In this document: one piece after another, positions 27,044 through 35,164 of the stretch
Layout of the letters: each line of letters begins with the position of its first letter
How positions within the stretch are numbered: position 1 is the first letter of the stretch
Source: Thiomicrorhabdus chilensis DSM 12352
GTDB lineage: Bacteria; Pseudomonadota; Gammaproteobacteria; Thiomicrospirales; Thiomicrospiraceae
Assembly: GCF_000483485.1 (NCBI RefSeq)
Contig: NZ_KI519609.1
Coordinates: 62,001 to 126,000 of the forward strand
DNA length: 64,000 bases
Direction of reading: 5' to 3'
Translations under genes and position numbers: made by a program
The notes under the pieces: generated by a model
Told to the model about the DNA's origin: nothing
The model's database searches: none
Seen by the model: only the letters and a program-made list of their open reading frames with translations

Positions 27044-27559
27044 ATGGTGACTGATCGCGTTCCTTTATGGAAAAAATTGTTGCCGCATCCCTTTCTTACC
27101 CTTGCATTATGGGTGATCTGGTTGCTTCTCAACAACACTATGGCAGCCGGCCATATGGTTCTCGGTTTTATTCTGGCCGTCATCATTCCTTTGCTCACAT
27201 CTGGCTTCTGGCCGGAAAAGGTCTGTTTGAAAAAACCTTGGGTATTGATGCGTTTCATCCTCATCGTTTTATGGGATATTCTGGTGGCCAACATCATTGT
27301 TGCCAAACTGATTTTAGGGCCTAAGGATAAATTGCAACCGGCGTTCATCACCGTAGAGTTGGATATTCGTCATCCGCTTGGAATCGGCATTCTCGCCAAC
27401 ACCATTTCCCTGACTCCGGGTACCGTCTCCTGCGACCTATCTGAAGATCATCGTTATTTGTATGTACACGGCTTGCATGTGGAAAACATGGATGAAACCA
27501 TTAACGAAATAAAACAACGCTATGAGCAGCCCTTAATGGAGGTATTTCAATCATGTTAG
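27044..27559 (+). CDS. mrpE: Mrp antiporter subunit E
   Basis: This 171-residue protein has two or three membrane helices near the N-terminus and a cytoplasmic tail. It shows the MrpE signature LGIGILANTISLTPGTVSCDLSED in two parts (HPLGIGILANTISLTPGT) and LYVHGLHVE. It starts two bases after the mrpD stop and overlaps mrpF by seven bases. Confidence 0.93.
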   Translation: MVTDRVPLWKKLLPHPFLTLALWVIWLLLNNTMAAGHMVLGFILAVIIPLLTSGFWPEKVCLKKPWVLMRFILIVLWDILVANIIVAKLILGPKDKLQPAFITVELDIRHPLGIGILANTISLTPGTVSCDLSEDHRYLYVHGLHVENMDETINEIKQRYEQPLMEVFQSC

Positions 27560-27822
27560 AGAACGTATTGGAACTCAGTTTTGTATTGGTGGCCTTAGCA
27601 ATGCTTCTGAGCCTCTATCGTCTGATCAAAGGTCCGGACATCCCTGACCGTATATTGGCACTGGATACACTGTATATAAATTCCATCGCACTGCTTATTC
27701 TGTTTGGACTTTATCAAGGCAGCCCACTTTATTTCGAGGCGGCATTGCTAATTGCGGTTATGGGCTTTGTCGGCACGGTCGCACTGAGCAAGTATCTGCT
27801 TCGCGGCGACATCATGGAATAA
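27553..27822 (+). CDS. mrpF: Mrp antiporter subunit F
   Basis: This 89-residue protein has three membrane helices and the conserved loop LIKGPDIPDRILALDTLYIN between helices 1 and 2, typical of MrpF/MnhF. It is coupled to mrpE by a seven-base overlap. Confidence 0.93.
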   Translation: MLENVLELSFVLVALAMLLSLYRLIKGPDIPDRILALDTLYINSIALLILFGLYQGSPLYFEAALLIAVMGFVGTVALSKYLLRGDIME

Positions 27823-27859
27823 TCTCTTATGACGTTTTTACACCCTACAGGAAACGATT

Positions 27860-28174
27860 ATGTTTGAATGGATTTTGGCCGGTTTGATATTGATTGGCGC
27901 CCTTTTTACTTTGGTGGGTTCGATTGGCCTGTATAAATTACCGGATTTTTTTATGCGACTGCATGGTCCAACCAAAGCCACTACGCTTGGAGTTGGTGCC
28001 ATACTCTTGGCTTCAGCCCTCTATTTCAGCTTTAAAACTGAATCGGCCAGTCTGCATGAGATTCTAATCAGTTTATTCTTGTTTATTACCGCGCCGGTCA
28101 GTGCGCATTTAATGGCCAAGGCCGCCATGCACATTAAACTCAAACAGGTAAAACGCACCCAAAACCCTCAATAA
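27860..28174 (+). CDS. mrpG: Mrp antiporter subunit G
   Basis: This 104-residue protein has three membrane helices and the MrpG/MnhG motif LYKLPDFFMRLHGPTKATTL. It is the last gene of the operon, 37 bp after mrpF and preceded by an AGGAAA ribosome binding site. A CAGGCCTG motif and a bidirectional terminator follow. Confidence 0.93.
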   Translation: MFEWILAGLILIGALFTLVGSIGLYKLPDFFMRLHGPTKATTLGVGAILLASALYFSFKTESASLHEILISLFLFITAPVSAHLMAKAAMHIKLKQVKRTQNPQ

Positions 28175-28213
28175 ATCTGCTTTTCATCAGCTTTATGATC
28201 GATTGATTTTAGA

Positions 28214-28233
28214 CAGGCCTGTCCAAAATGAAC
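28214..28233 (+). repeat. CAGGCCTG dispersed motif, intergenic copy
   Basis: CAGGCCTG is followed by TCCAAAATGAAC. It lies between the mrpG stop and the shared terminator. Confidence 0.75.
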
Positions 28234-28241
28234 CCAATAAA

Positions 28242-28265
28242 AACCCGGTCTTAACCGGGTTTTTA
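28242..28265. terminator. Bidirectional terminator between mrpG and mlaA
   Basis: AACCCGGT pairs with ACCGGGTT around CTTA, flanked by an A-rich tract on the left and TTTT on the right. It ends both converging transcripts. Confidence 0.87.
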
Positions 28266-28278
28266 TTAAAATCTGTTC

Positions 28279-29064
28279 TTATTCAAAATTGAAGTCATCC
28301 AGTTTGGGTTGCGGTGGATTACCGTCGTAAATCAGATTGGTTCGATACTGCAAATAACTTTCACGCATGAAAATGTAAGGATCGGGTTGAGATTTTAATT
28401 CTTCAATCAAAGGCGCCGCTTTGGCATAGCTGATAAAGCCTTTGGTAATGACAAAAGAATTGCGATTGAAGTCTTCATGGATTAAATCGTAAGCCGGATC
28501 GTAACTGCTGTCGCCGATATCGCCAAACAAACTGCGTGTGGTATAAGGCCCTAAAATTGGCAGCATCACAAACGATGCCTCATCCCATAAACCCCAAACA
28601 TACAGGGTTTGCCCCAAATCTTCTTTTTTGAGCTCCAAACCGGCCGGTGTGGCAATGTCCAATAATCCTAACAAACCCAAGGTGCTGTTTAGGCTAAAAC
28701 GCATAAAACCTTCCAATCCCTGTTGAACTTTACCCTGCAGAAAACTGTTGACGATATTTAACGGCATGCCCAAATTGCTGAAGAAATTGCTTAAACCGGT
28801 TTGTGCCGGTGTAGGAACATAATTTAAATAAACATCCGCTGCCGGTTTTCCTATGGAGTCATGAAATGCCATGTTGAAAGCAAACATTTGGCGATTATAG
28901 GATTCAAAAGGATCTTTCGAATTCATGGTTTTAAAATCGGATTCAATGCTTTTATCGTGTTTGAAAACCAGATCCTCTTCCCAATTGGCGAAGGAGGGTG
29001 TCATCGATAAAAAGGTTAAAAACCCGATTAATAAACTAAAAAAATAATTAAATGCAGATCTCAT
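28279..29064 (-). CDS. mlaA: MlaA/VacJ family outer-membrane lipid-asymmetry protein
   Basis: The protein has 261 residues with the MlaA domain at about 50-250: DPFESYNRQMFAFNMAFHD, FFSNLGMPLNIVNSFLQGK, DLGQTLYVWG, and FVMLPILGPYTTRSLFGDI. The family removes phospholipids from the outer leaflet of the outer membrane and passes them to MlaC and MlaFEDB. Unusually, the N-terminal signal (LIGFLTFLSMTPSFANWEED) has no lipobox and the whole protein has no cysteine, so it cannot be a conventional lipoprotein. No other mla genes are nearby. Confidence 0.88.
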   Translation of the reverse strand: MRSAFNYFFSLLIGFLTFLSMTPSFANWEEDLVFKHDKSIESDFKTMNSKDPFESYNRQMFAFNMAFHDSIGKPAADVYLNYVPTPAQTGLSNFFSNLGMPLNIVNSFLQGKVQQGLEGFMRFSLNSTLGLLGLLDIATPAGLELKKEDLGQTLYVWGLWDEASFVMLPILGPYTTRSLFGDIGDSSYDPAYDLIHEDFNRNSFVITKGFISYAKAAPLIEELKSQPDPYIFMRESYLQYRTNLIYDGNPPQPKLDDFNFE

Positions 29065-29109
29065 TTTTTGTCTTTTATTTAAATTTTGGCAACGATGAAA
29101 AGAATTGTA

Positions 29110-30045
29110 CTAAACCTTGGATGAATTGGTTTGAATTGTGCAGTTAAGTTTGATTTCTAGAAGAGATTGTTTGAACCGTTCCAATATTTCCTTTCTAGGA
29201 AAGCTTTTACGCCATGCTAGAGCAACTTTTCTGGTTGGGACGGGGGGATTTAACTCTTTTACCGTAAAAAGAGCTTCATCACGTTCTGAGAGCGAACTGC
29301 ATGGAAAAATAGATATACCCGCACCGGATGCCACCATATATCGAATGGTTTCCAAAGAACTGCCTTCAAAGGTTTTTTGCAAACGATCGCTTTGATAATT
29401 GAGATGCATCAGATTAGGAAAGGCCTCAACCACCTGATCACGAAAACAGTGTCCTGCCCCTAAAAGCAAAATGGTTTCGTTTTCGATTTTTTTCAAAAAT
29501 ATTTCTTGAGTTGATTCGCTTAAAGGATGCTGTTTCGGAATGATGAGTTTGAAGGGTTCTTCATAAAGTTCAAAGGTTTCGATATTCGGTTCGTCAAAAG
29601 GAAGAGAGAGAATCACCATATCCAATTCACCGGTTTGCAGTTTTTCTGCTAAGACATGGGTGTAATTTTCTTCAATGATAAGAGGCACATTTGGAACTTT
29701 TTGATGGAAGGTGGGAATGAGCTTGGGCAACAGATAAGGGCCAATGGTATGAATCGCTCCGATTTTAAGTTCTGATGTCAGTTCACCCAATTCCGTTTTA
29801 GCAATTTGCTTGATGTCTTGACTGCGTTCGATGATCTCTTCAGCGATTTGAATGATTTTTTTTCCAACGGGAGTGACTAATACATCTTGTTTGCGTCTTT
29901 CAAATAAAATCACGCCTAATTCTTCTTCAAGTTTTTTAATGGCGACACTTAAAGTAGGTTGGCTTACGAAACAGGTTTCGGAGGCTTTTCTAAAATGTCT
30001 CTCTTTAGCGACGGCAATGATGTATTTCAATTCATTCAAGGTCAT
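29110..30045 (-). CDS. oxyR: OxyR-like LysR-family regulator lacking the second redox cysteine
   Basis: The start is set at the ATG at 30045, which gives the usual MTLNELKYI opening and 311 residues. Residues 1-60 hold the LysR helix-turn-helix (HFRKASETCFVSQPTLSVAI). The regulatory domain keeps the OxyR signature GHCFRDQV with the peroxide-reactive Cys at 200, but the residue expected to be the partner Cys (E. coli Cys208) is Phe209 in VEAFPNL. SLETIRYMVASGAGISIFP also matches OxyR. With one cysteine it could not form the classical disulfide; it may sense peroxide through Cys oxidation or thiol mixing, or respond differently. It is divergent from a nitroreductase gene across a DnaA-box-rich gap. 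Confidence 0.85.
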   Translation of the reverse strand: MTLNELKYIIAVAKERHFRKASETCFVSQPTLSVAIKKLEEELGVILFERRKQDVLVTPVGKKIIQIAEEIIERSQDIKQIAKTELGELTSELKIGAIHTIGPYLLPKLIPTFHQKVPNVPLIIEENYTHVLAEKLQTGELDMVILSLPFDEPNIETFELYEEPFKLIIPKQHPLSESTQEIFLKKIENETILLLGAGHCFRDQVVEAFPNLMHLNYQSDRLQKTFEGSSLETIRYMVASGAGISIFPCSSLSERDEALFTVKELNPPVPTRKVALAWRKSFPRKEILERFKQSLLEIKLNCTIQTNSSKV

Positions 30046-30075
30046 TTTGACGTTTCTCTGTGGAAGTTTGTTCAC

Positions 30076-30397
30076 TTATTAAATATATATATTTTTCTTT
30101 ATATATTCTTCTTTTTATTCTTCTTAGTGAGGCTAATTGTGTTGATAAATACGATTAATTTAACAGTATCATCATCTTAGCTTGTGTACAGGGTGTGGGT
30201 AGAGCACCAAATAAGTGGCGTGGATAAATGTGTGTGTTTTGTGGATAAAAAATAAGGTTAATGGAAAAAGGTGACTTATCCACAAAATGACACATTTTAT
30301 TCACCGTGTTATTGGCTTGTGAATGCCTGGGCGATTTATCATAATGGGAGTCAAATTCCATTAAGACCATTTTAGATGATTAAGGTGAATTAAACCA
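30076..30397. other. Candidate chromosomal replication origin (AT-rich tract plus DnaA-box cluster)
   Basis: This intergenic region has a very AT-rich stretch at about 30078-30180. Four DnaA-box-like nonamers follow within 90 bp: CGTGGATAA at 30219-30227, TGTGGATAA at 30240-30248 (perfect on the minus strand), TTATCCACA at 30276-30284 (perfect on plus), and TTATTCACC at 30297-30305 (weaker). An AT-rich unwinding element beside clustered boxes is the hallmark of bacterial origins. Three parS-like sites lie 12-21 kb away on both sides. By eye, sampled lines show more C than G on the plus strand in much of the left part and more G than C in much of the right part. The competing candidate is the dnaA upstream region. 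Confidence 0.55.
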
Positions 30398-31009
30398 ATG
30401 CAATCGGAACTTTCCACATCAGATTTATTAATGCTTTTTCAGTCTAGACGTACTTGTTACCAGTTTACTGATCCTGCAGAGTCTCCGATTGATCGGCAGG
30501 CATTATTGAATTGTTTGGAAGCGGCTAGATGGGCGCCCAATCATAAATTAACCCAGCCTTGGCGTTATTGGTGGTTAGGCCCGGAATACAAACAGAAATT
30601 GGCGCATATCTATGCCGATAATCGAGCTAAAAAAAAGGCGCTACCGCAAGATTCTTGTGATTACGATTGTTTTTATCAGAAAGCGATACAAAAGTTTAAT
30701 CGTATTCCGGAGATATTGTTAGTGGGTCAGGTGCTGGCACAGGATAGAGTTGTTGAAAAAGAAGATTATGCCGCTTGCGCCAGTGGCATTCAGAATTTCC
30801 AGTTAATGGCATGGAATCAGGGAATAGGGGTGCAGTGGAGCACCGGTCCTATTTTACAGGACTCCAGAACCCATGATTTATTGCAAACCGACCCTGCAAA
30901 AATCGAACTGATTGGTGCTTTATACGTGGGTAATCGTAAAACCGATTGCGGCAGTGTGACCAACGCAAAAAGAAAACCGTTAGAAGAGATTCTGACCTGT
31001 CTGGATTAA
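30398..31009 (+). CDS. Nitroreductase-family protein
   Basis: This 203-residue protein has the FMN-binding nitroreductase fold: SRRTCYQFTDPAESPIDRQA near the N-terminus (RR-binding loop), AARWAPNHKLTQPWRYWW, then DYAACASGIQNFQLMAWNQGIG and IGALYVGNRK. Proteins of this type reduce nitro groups, quinones or enones with NAD(P)H. It lies divergent from oxyR, suggesting oxidative or electrophile stress control. The substrate is not predictable. Confidence 0.87.
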   Translation: MQSELSTSDLLMLFQSRRTCYQFTDPAESPIDRQALLNCLEAARWAPNHKLTQPWRYWWLGPEYKQKLAHIYADNRAKKKALPQDSCDYDCFYQKAIQKFNRIPEILLVGQVLAQDRVVEKEDYAACASGIQNFQLMAWNQGIGVQWSTGPILQDSRTHDLLQTDPAKIELIGALYVGNRKTDCGSVTNAKRKPLEEILTCLD

Positions 31010-31038
31010 CCGATAGGTCTGAAGCCCTGTTGGATTGT

Positions 31039-31380
31039 TTAGAAATTCAGGGTTTCTTCTTCAACTAATAAACTGTTTTCTTCATGCAGAGAGTTACGAA
31101 TGCTTTTCTTAAAGAGCAATTTATTCTGAACCGCATTGGGCAGATCGGTGAAACGGATAATGTCTTTATTGATCAATACTTCAATCAAATCTTCAATGAC
31201 TCGCACCATATCCAAGTCCAGTTTATCCAAAACGGTCTTGATCAGCTCTTCACTGTGGGGGGAGTTTTTTAAAAAATCTTTGAGTTTTGGATCAAACAGA
31301 CTGATTTCTTCAAGGTTTGGACCAGGAGAAAAATCGATTTCGGAAATTTCGCCGTCCACGTCACGTCGGATGAAAATCAT
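31039..31380 (-). CDS. Conserved small acidic protein of unknown function
   Basis: This 113-residue acidic protein opens MIFIRRDVDGEISEIDFSPG. Similar short proteins in gammaproteobacteria often carry the uninformative name tryptophan synthase beta-like, though they are far too short and lack the PLP lysine motif. It is mainly helical (VLDKLDLDMVRVIEDLIEVLINK), with no membrane segment or signal. GAGGAG precedes the ATG at good spacing, which supports expression. It converges with the nitroreductase gene. Confidence 0.7.
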   Translation of the reverse strand: MIFIRRDVDGEISEIDFSPGPNLEEISLFDPKLKDFLKNSPHSEELIKTVLDKLDLDMVRVIEDLIEVLINKDIIRFTDLPNAVQNKLLFKKSIRNSLHEENSLLVEEETLNF

Positions 31381-31418
31381 AACTCCTCCTTTGAGTTTGA
31401 TTATAGGTAAAAAACAAC

Positions 31419-31438
31419 CAGGCCTGCTTGTTTTAAAA
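31419..31438 (+). repeat. CAGGCCTG dispersed motif, intergenic copy
   Basis: CAGGCCTG is followed by CTTGTTTTAAAA. It lies between the small acidic protein gene and the acetolactate synthase gene. Confidence 0.77.
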
Positions 31439-31450
31439 TCCGGGTTGTTA

Positions 31451-31481
31451 AAGGAACCTCTGATTCAACCAGAGATTCCTT
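31451..31481 (-). terminator. Possible terminator overlapping the acetolactate synthase stop codon
   Basis: AAGGAACCTCTG pairs imperfectly with CAGAGATTCCTT (one mismatch). The minus-strand side is followed by a short U-poor stretch, so it may be a weak terminator or an mRNA-stabilising hairpin. Confidence 0.4.
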
Positions 31482-33126
31482 AATCTTCTATTTCAGAAAG
31501 CACATTACCTAATAGAGCCGTTAAACGATCATTTTGAGAGTAGTCGACCGGACAATCGATGACGGTCACGGTATTGGCATTCAGCGCTTTTTTGAGTGCA
31601 GGCAAGAGTTGGTCTGCCGATTCAATGCGAACCCCCTCAGCACCGAAGGATTTGGCGTAGGCAACAAAATCCGGGTTTTTAAAGTCGATATAGGCCGAAC
31701 GACCAAAACGTCTTTGCTGTTTCCATTCGATCAGGCCATATTGACTGTCGTTCCATATCAGGATCACCACTGGTGCGTTGCAGCGCAGTGCGGTTTCAAT
31801 CTCTTGGGAGTTCATCATGAAGCCGGCATCACCCGTCACCGCGACCACCGCTTTGTCCGGATAGGCGAGTTTGGCGGCAATCGCCCCTGGCACCGCAATG
31901 CCCATCCCTGCAAAACCGTTAGAGATGATGCAAGTGTTGGGTAAATCACAGCGGAACATACGTGCCATCCACATTTTATGGGCCCCCACGTCACAAATGG
32001 CGATATCGGCTTTTTTCATAGCGGTACGCAGATCCCAGATGATTTTTTGCGGCAGCATTGGCCAGTCGGTGCTGGTTGAGCAGCGATTCATCTCTTTGAT
32101 CATGGCGTCCCTCAGCGGAAAGTCGATCAAGCTGTTTCTTTGAGGTTTGGGGATTAATTCTCCCAGGGCCGAAAGGTTACGGCCGATGTTGCCGATGAGT
32201 TCGATTTGAGGGATATAGCTGTGATCGACTTCGGATTTTTTGGTGTCGATATGGATAATCTTATGGTTGCGTTTTGGGTTCCATAGATGTGGGTGATACT
32301 CAACCATATCAAAACCGACACAAATCACCACATCGGCTTTTTCAAAACCGCCGTTTTCGTAATCACCTTTTTGCAGTCCTGCTGAACCCATTGCCATGCC
32401 GTTTTTGAAGAAAGGAATAATTCCTTTGGCCATAAAGGTATTCACCACCGGAATAGAGTGCTTTTCCACAAACATCTGCAGATCATGGCCGGCTTCGGCA
32501 CGAACAGCGCCGTTACCAACCAGTATCAAAGGGTATTCTGCATTTTGGATCAATTCAGCCGCCGCTTCCAATAACTCGTGATCCGCAAGTGTCAGACGGT
32601 TGGCACTGGTTGGCAACGGGGTTTCATCAGTATCCATTTCAGTGATATTTTCTGGAAGGTCGATGAAGGTCGCACCCGGTTTTTCCGCTTCCGCCAGTTT
32701 GAAAGCCTTACGCACAACTTCCGGTATGGTTTCCGGTTCCAGTACTTGGGTGGCATATTTGGTGATGGGTTTGAACATGCTTACCAGATCCACCACCTGG
32801 TGGGATTCTTTATGCATACGAGTGGTGGCTGCTTGACCCGCTATGGCGACCAGAGGGGCGTTGTCCATATTGGCGTCAGCCACGCCAGTGACCAGATTGG
32901 TGGCCCCGGGTCCGAGCGTGGAGAGACAAACTCCGGCACGTCCCGTCAAACGTCCGTAAACATCGGCCATAAAAGCGGCGCCTTGTTCGTGACGTGTGGT
33001 GATGAACTGGATTTTTGAATCCAGCAAAGCATCCATAATGTCTAGATTCTCTTCTCCGGGTATTCCGAAAATGAATTCAACCCCTTCATTTTCCAGACAT
33101 TGAACAAATAATTTTGCCGCTTTCAT
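31480..33126 (-). CDS. Thiamine-diphosphate-dependent acetolactate synthase, large-subunit type
   Basis: This 548-residue protein has the three domains of TPP enzymes. The PYR domain carries the catalytic Glu in TTRHEQGAAFMADVYGR, the central FAD/transhydrogenase-like domain follows at about 190-330, and the PP domain has GDAGFMMNSQEIETALRCNA with the TPP-Mg motif ending in NDSQYG. The overall pattern resembles the catabolic AlsS/stand-alone group rather than IlvB. No small regulatory subunit gene and no acetolactate decarboxylase gene are adjacent. It converts two pyruvates to 2-acetolactate, either for branched-chain amino acids or acetoin. It stands alone. Confidence 0.85.
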   Translation of the reverse strand: MKAAKLFVQCLENEGVEFIFGIPGEENLDIMDALLDSKIQFITTRHEQGAAFMADVYGRLTGRAGVCLSTLGPGATNLVTGVADANMDNAPLVAIAGQAATTRMHKESHQVVDLVSMFKPITKYATQVLEPETIPEVVRKAFKLAEAEKPGATFIDLPENITEMDTDETPLPTSANRLTLADHELLEAAAELIQNAEYPLILVGNGAVRAEAGHDLQMFVEKHSIPVVNTFMAKGIIPFFKNGMAMGSAGLQKGDYENGGFEKADVVICVGFDMVEYHPHLWNPKRNHKIIHIDTKKSEVDHSYIPQIELIGNIGRNLSALGELIPKPQRNSLIDFPLRDAMIKEMNRCSTSTDWPMLPQKIIWDLRTAMKKADIAICDVGAHKMWMARMFRCDLPNTCIISNGFAGMGIAVPGAIAAKLAYPDKAVVAVTGDAGFMMNSQEIETALRCNAPVVILIWNDSQYGLIEWKQQRRFGRSAYIDFKNPDFVAYAKSFGAEGVRIESADQLLPALKKALNANTVTVIDCPVDYSQNDRLTALLGNVLSEIED

Positions 33127-33167
33127 GCACCACTCGCTTTACTGTTACATCATTGAATTTCAGACCT

Positions 33168-33187
33168 TGTTAAAAATAACAGGCCTG
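33168..33187 (-). repeat. CAGGCCTG dispersed motif, intergenic copy
   Basis: Read on the minus strand, CAGGCCTG is followed by TTATTTTTAACA. It is upstream of the acetolactate synthase gene. Confidence 0.72.
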
Positions 33188-33248
33188 GATGGAATATGGA
33201 ATCGTTTAGATTAAAATTTATCTTAAAAAGGGTTATTTCGAGCATAAA

Positions 33249-33272
33249 AAAAGGGGAAAATATTCCCCTTTT
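33249..33272 (-). terminator. Terminator after dsbA
   Basis: AAAAGGGGAA pairs with TTCCCCTTTT around a four-base loop. The A tract on the left gives a U run on the minus-strand transcript. Confidence 0.85.
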
Positions 33273-33296
33273 AAACTCCTTAAACGTTCGATGGGG

Positions 33297-33929
33297 TTAC
33301 TTGTTGGTCAAGTAATCAACCACCTTCCACATTCTGTCTTTACTGTGCGCCATTGGCACATCCGTTAAGTATTGGCCGTTAACGATTACAGCAGGAACAC
33401 CTTCAATACCGTAAGATTGGGTCACTTTCATGGCATTTCTAACCAGTTGATCGACTTTAAAACTTTTGAATGTTGCAATAAAATCGGCTTCCTTGATTCC
33501 AAACTGAGTGAAGAATTCAGCAATGGCTTCAACCGTGAAAAGCGGTTTTTTATCTTGATGCAAAGCCGTGAAAAAAGGCAGATGCGATTGTTCTATCACG
33601 CCGAGTTCTTTGGCGGTGTAGTAAACCTTAGCCATAAAAATCCAATTAGGATTGTTTAATACGGCGGGTACTTGTTCAAAATCGACATTGGCAGGTTTGG
33701 TTTTAAGCCATTCATGAATGCTGGGCTCCAAATGAAAGCAGTGTGGGCAGCCATAATAAAAGACTTCGGTCACCTGTTTTTGATGGGGTGCGATCGATTG
33801 TGGCTGTGGAATTTTTTTATATTCCACGCCTTCTGCAAAATCGAACTCATCCTGAGCGAACGAAACGCTGGAAAACAAAGCCATAAAGGTTGTGAAAACC
33901 AAGGTTTTTAACCAAGTTCTGCGTATCAT
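33297..33929 (-). CDS. dsbA: Thiol:disulfide interchange protein DsbA
   Basis: This 210-residue protein has a signal peptide (TLVFTTFMALFSSVSFAQ) and a thioredoxin fold with the active site CPHC in FYYGCPHCFHLEP and the cis-Pro loop YGIEGVPAVIVNG. It oxidises cysteines in exported proteins. It directly follows the ccsB/resB cytochrome c assembly genes on the same strand (44 bp gap), which makes sense because apocytochrome cysteines pass through the same thiol network. Confidence 0.93.
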   Translation of the reverse strand: MIRRTWLKTLVFTTFMALFSSVSFAQDEFDFAEGVEYKKIPQPQSIAPHQKQVTEVFYYGCPHCFHLEPSIHEWLKTKPANVDFEQVPAVLNNPNWIFMAKVYYTAKELGVIEQSHLPFFTALHQDKKPLFTVEAIAEFFTQFGIKEADFIATFKSFKVDQLVRNAMKVTQSYGIEGVPAVIVNGQYLTDVPMAHSKDRMWKVVDYLTNK

Positions 33930-33973
33930 GAAAACCTCTTCAGTTCATTTAACGTTAAGTGGATCTATTGAGC

Positions 33974-35152
33974 TTAAAGCTCACCGTAGGAGTGCAGTCC
34001 CGATAGGAACATGTTAACCCCTAAGAAGGCGAAAGTGGTGATCAACAAGCCAATCAATGCCCACCAGGCCATTGGCTTGCCGCGCCAGCCTTTAGACATA
34101 CGGATATGCAACCAAGCGGCATAGTTTAACCAGACAATCAGAGCCCAGGTTTCTTTTGGATCCCAAGACCAGTATCCGCCCCAAGCTTCAGCCGCCCACA
34201 TGGCGCCCAACACCGTCGCAATGGTGAAGAAGGCAAAACCAAGAGCGATGTTTTTATACATGACATCATCCATCAGCTCCAATGAAGGCATGCGTTTTAC
34301 GAATGTGCTGTCCGGGTTTTTTTCAGCGACTTTGGCGGTGATTAAATAGGCGAGACCCACCATCGCGGCAATCGAGAAAGTACCATAACCGATGAAGTTT
34401 GCTGGAACGTGGATTTTCATCCACCAGCTTTTCAATGCCGGTACCAGTGGTTGGATAACATGGGCTTCACGGTCAAAGGTATACCACAGGATAAAACCGA
34501 CAGCGGCGGCAATGACCAACATTACAAAACCACCCAAGGTGCGGGTTTTGTATTTTTGTTCGTAATACAGATAAATCAGTGCGGTCATGACCACAAACAG
34601 AATGAAGACTTCGTACAGGCTACTGACCGGAATATGGCCGTAATCCATATTGATTATATAGGATTCGCGCCAGCGAACCATCATGCCGATCAGACCGAAT
34701 GCAGACGCACTCCACACCATTGAAGTGGCGACTTTTCCGGTAAATTCGGACTTTTGATAAAGTGCCAGAAAATAGGCCACCATAGCGAGAATGAAAAGGG
34801 CGTTCATCCACATGATCGCCGATTGGCTGGAGATCAGGTATTTGAGGAAAAAAGCCTGCTCGTTGGCAGTAATGACGTCTCCATGCGCTTGATAGGTATA
34901 GATCGCTAAAACACTCAATAAGGCTACGACAACCGTGAGTGGCTGAAAACTCGGCCACATGCGCCCAAGCCAGATCAGTCCGATGGCGGCACCCGCCAAA
35001 ATTGCGTCTTCGTAGATATCCATTAAGGAGCCGTATTGGTTCCAGGCTAAATAACTACCCACAATGACGAAAAGCGCCCAGGCTACATCTCTGAAGCCAA
35101 AAGCCTTTTGTTTTGATGAATTAAACTCATGAGTAACGCTTTCTGTTTGCAT
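33974..35152 (-). CDS. ccsB: Cytochrome c biogenesis protein CcsB/ResC (CcsA-type haem handler)
   Basis: This 392-residue protein has about eight membrane helices and the conserved tryptophan-rich haem-handling motif in WGGYWSWDPKETWALIVWL, plus flanking His residues (HVPANFIGYGTFSIAA; LHIRMSKGW). With ResB it forms the system II haem export and ligation complex for c-type cytochromes. It lies 12 bp after resB in the same operon. Naming conventions differ (CcsA, CcsB or ResC). Confidence 0.92.
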   Translation of the reverse strand: MQTESVTHEFNSSKQKAFGFRDVAWALFVIVGSYLAWNQYGSLMDIYEDAILAGAAIGLIWLGRMWPSFQPLTVVVALLSVLAIYTYQAHGDVITANEQAFFLKYLISSQSAIMWMNALFILAMVAYFLALYQKSEFTGKVATSMVWSASAFGLIGMMVRWRESYIINMDYGHIPVSSLYEVFILFVVMTALIYLYYEQKYKTRTLGGFVMLVIAAAVGFILWYTFDREAHVIQPLVPALKSWWMKIHVPANFIGYGTFSIAAMVGLAYLITAKVAEKNPDSTFVKRMPSLELMDDVMYKNIALGFAFFTIATVLGAMWAAEAWGGYWSWDPKETWALIVWLNYAAWLHIRMSKGWRGKPMAWWALIGLLITTFAFLGVNMFLSGLHSYGEL

Positions 35153-35164
35153 GGTTTGCTACCT

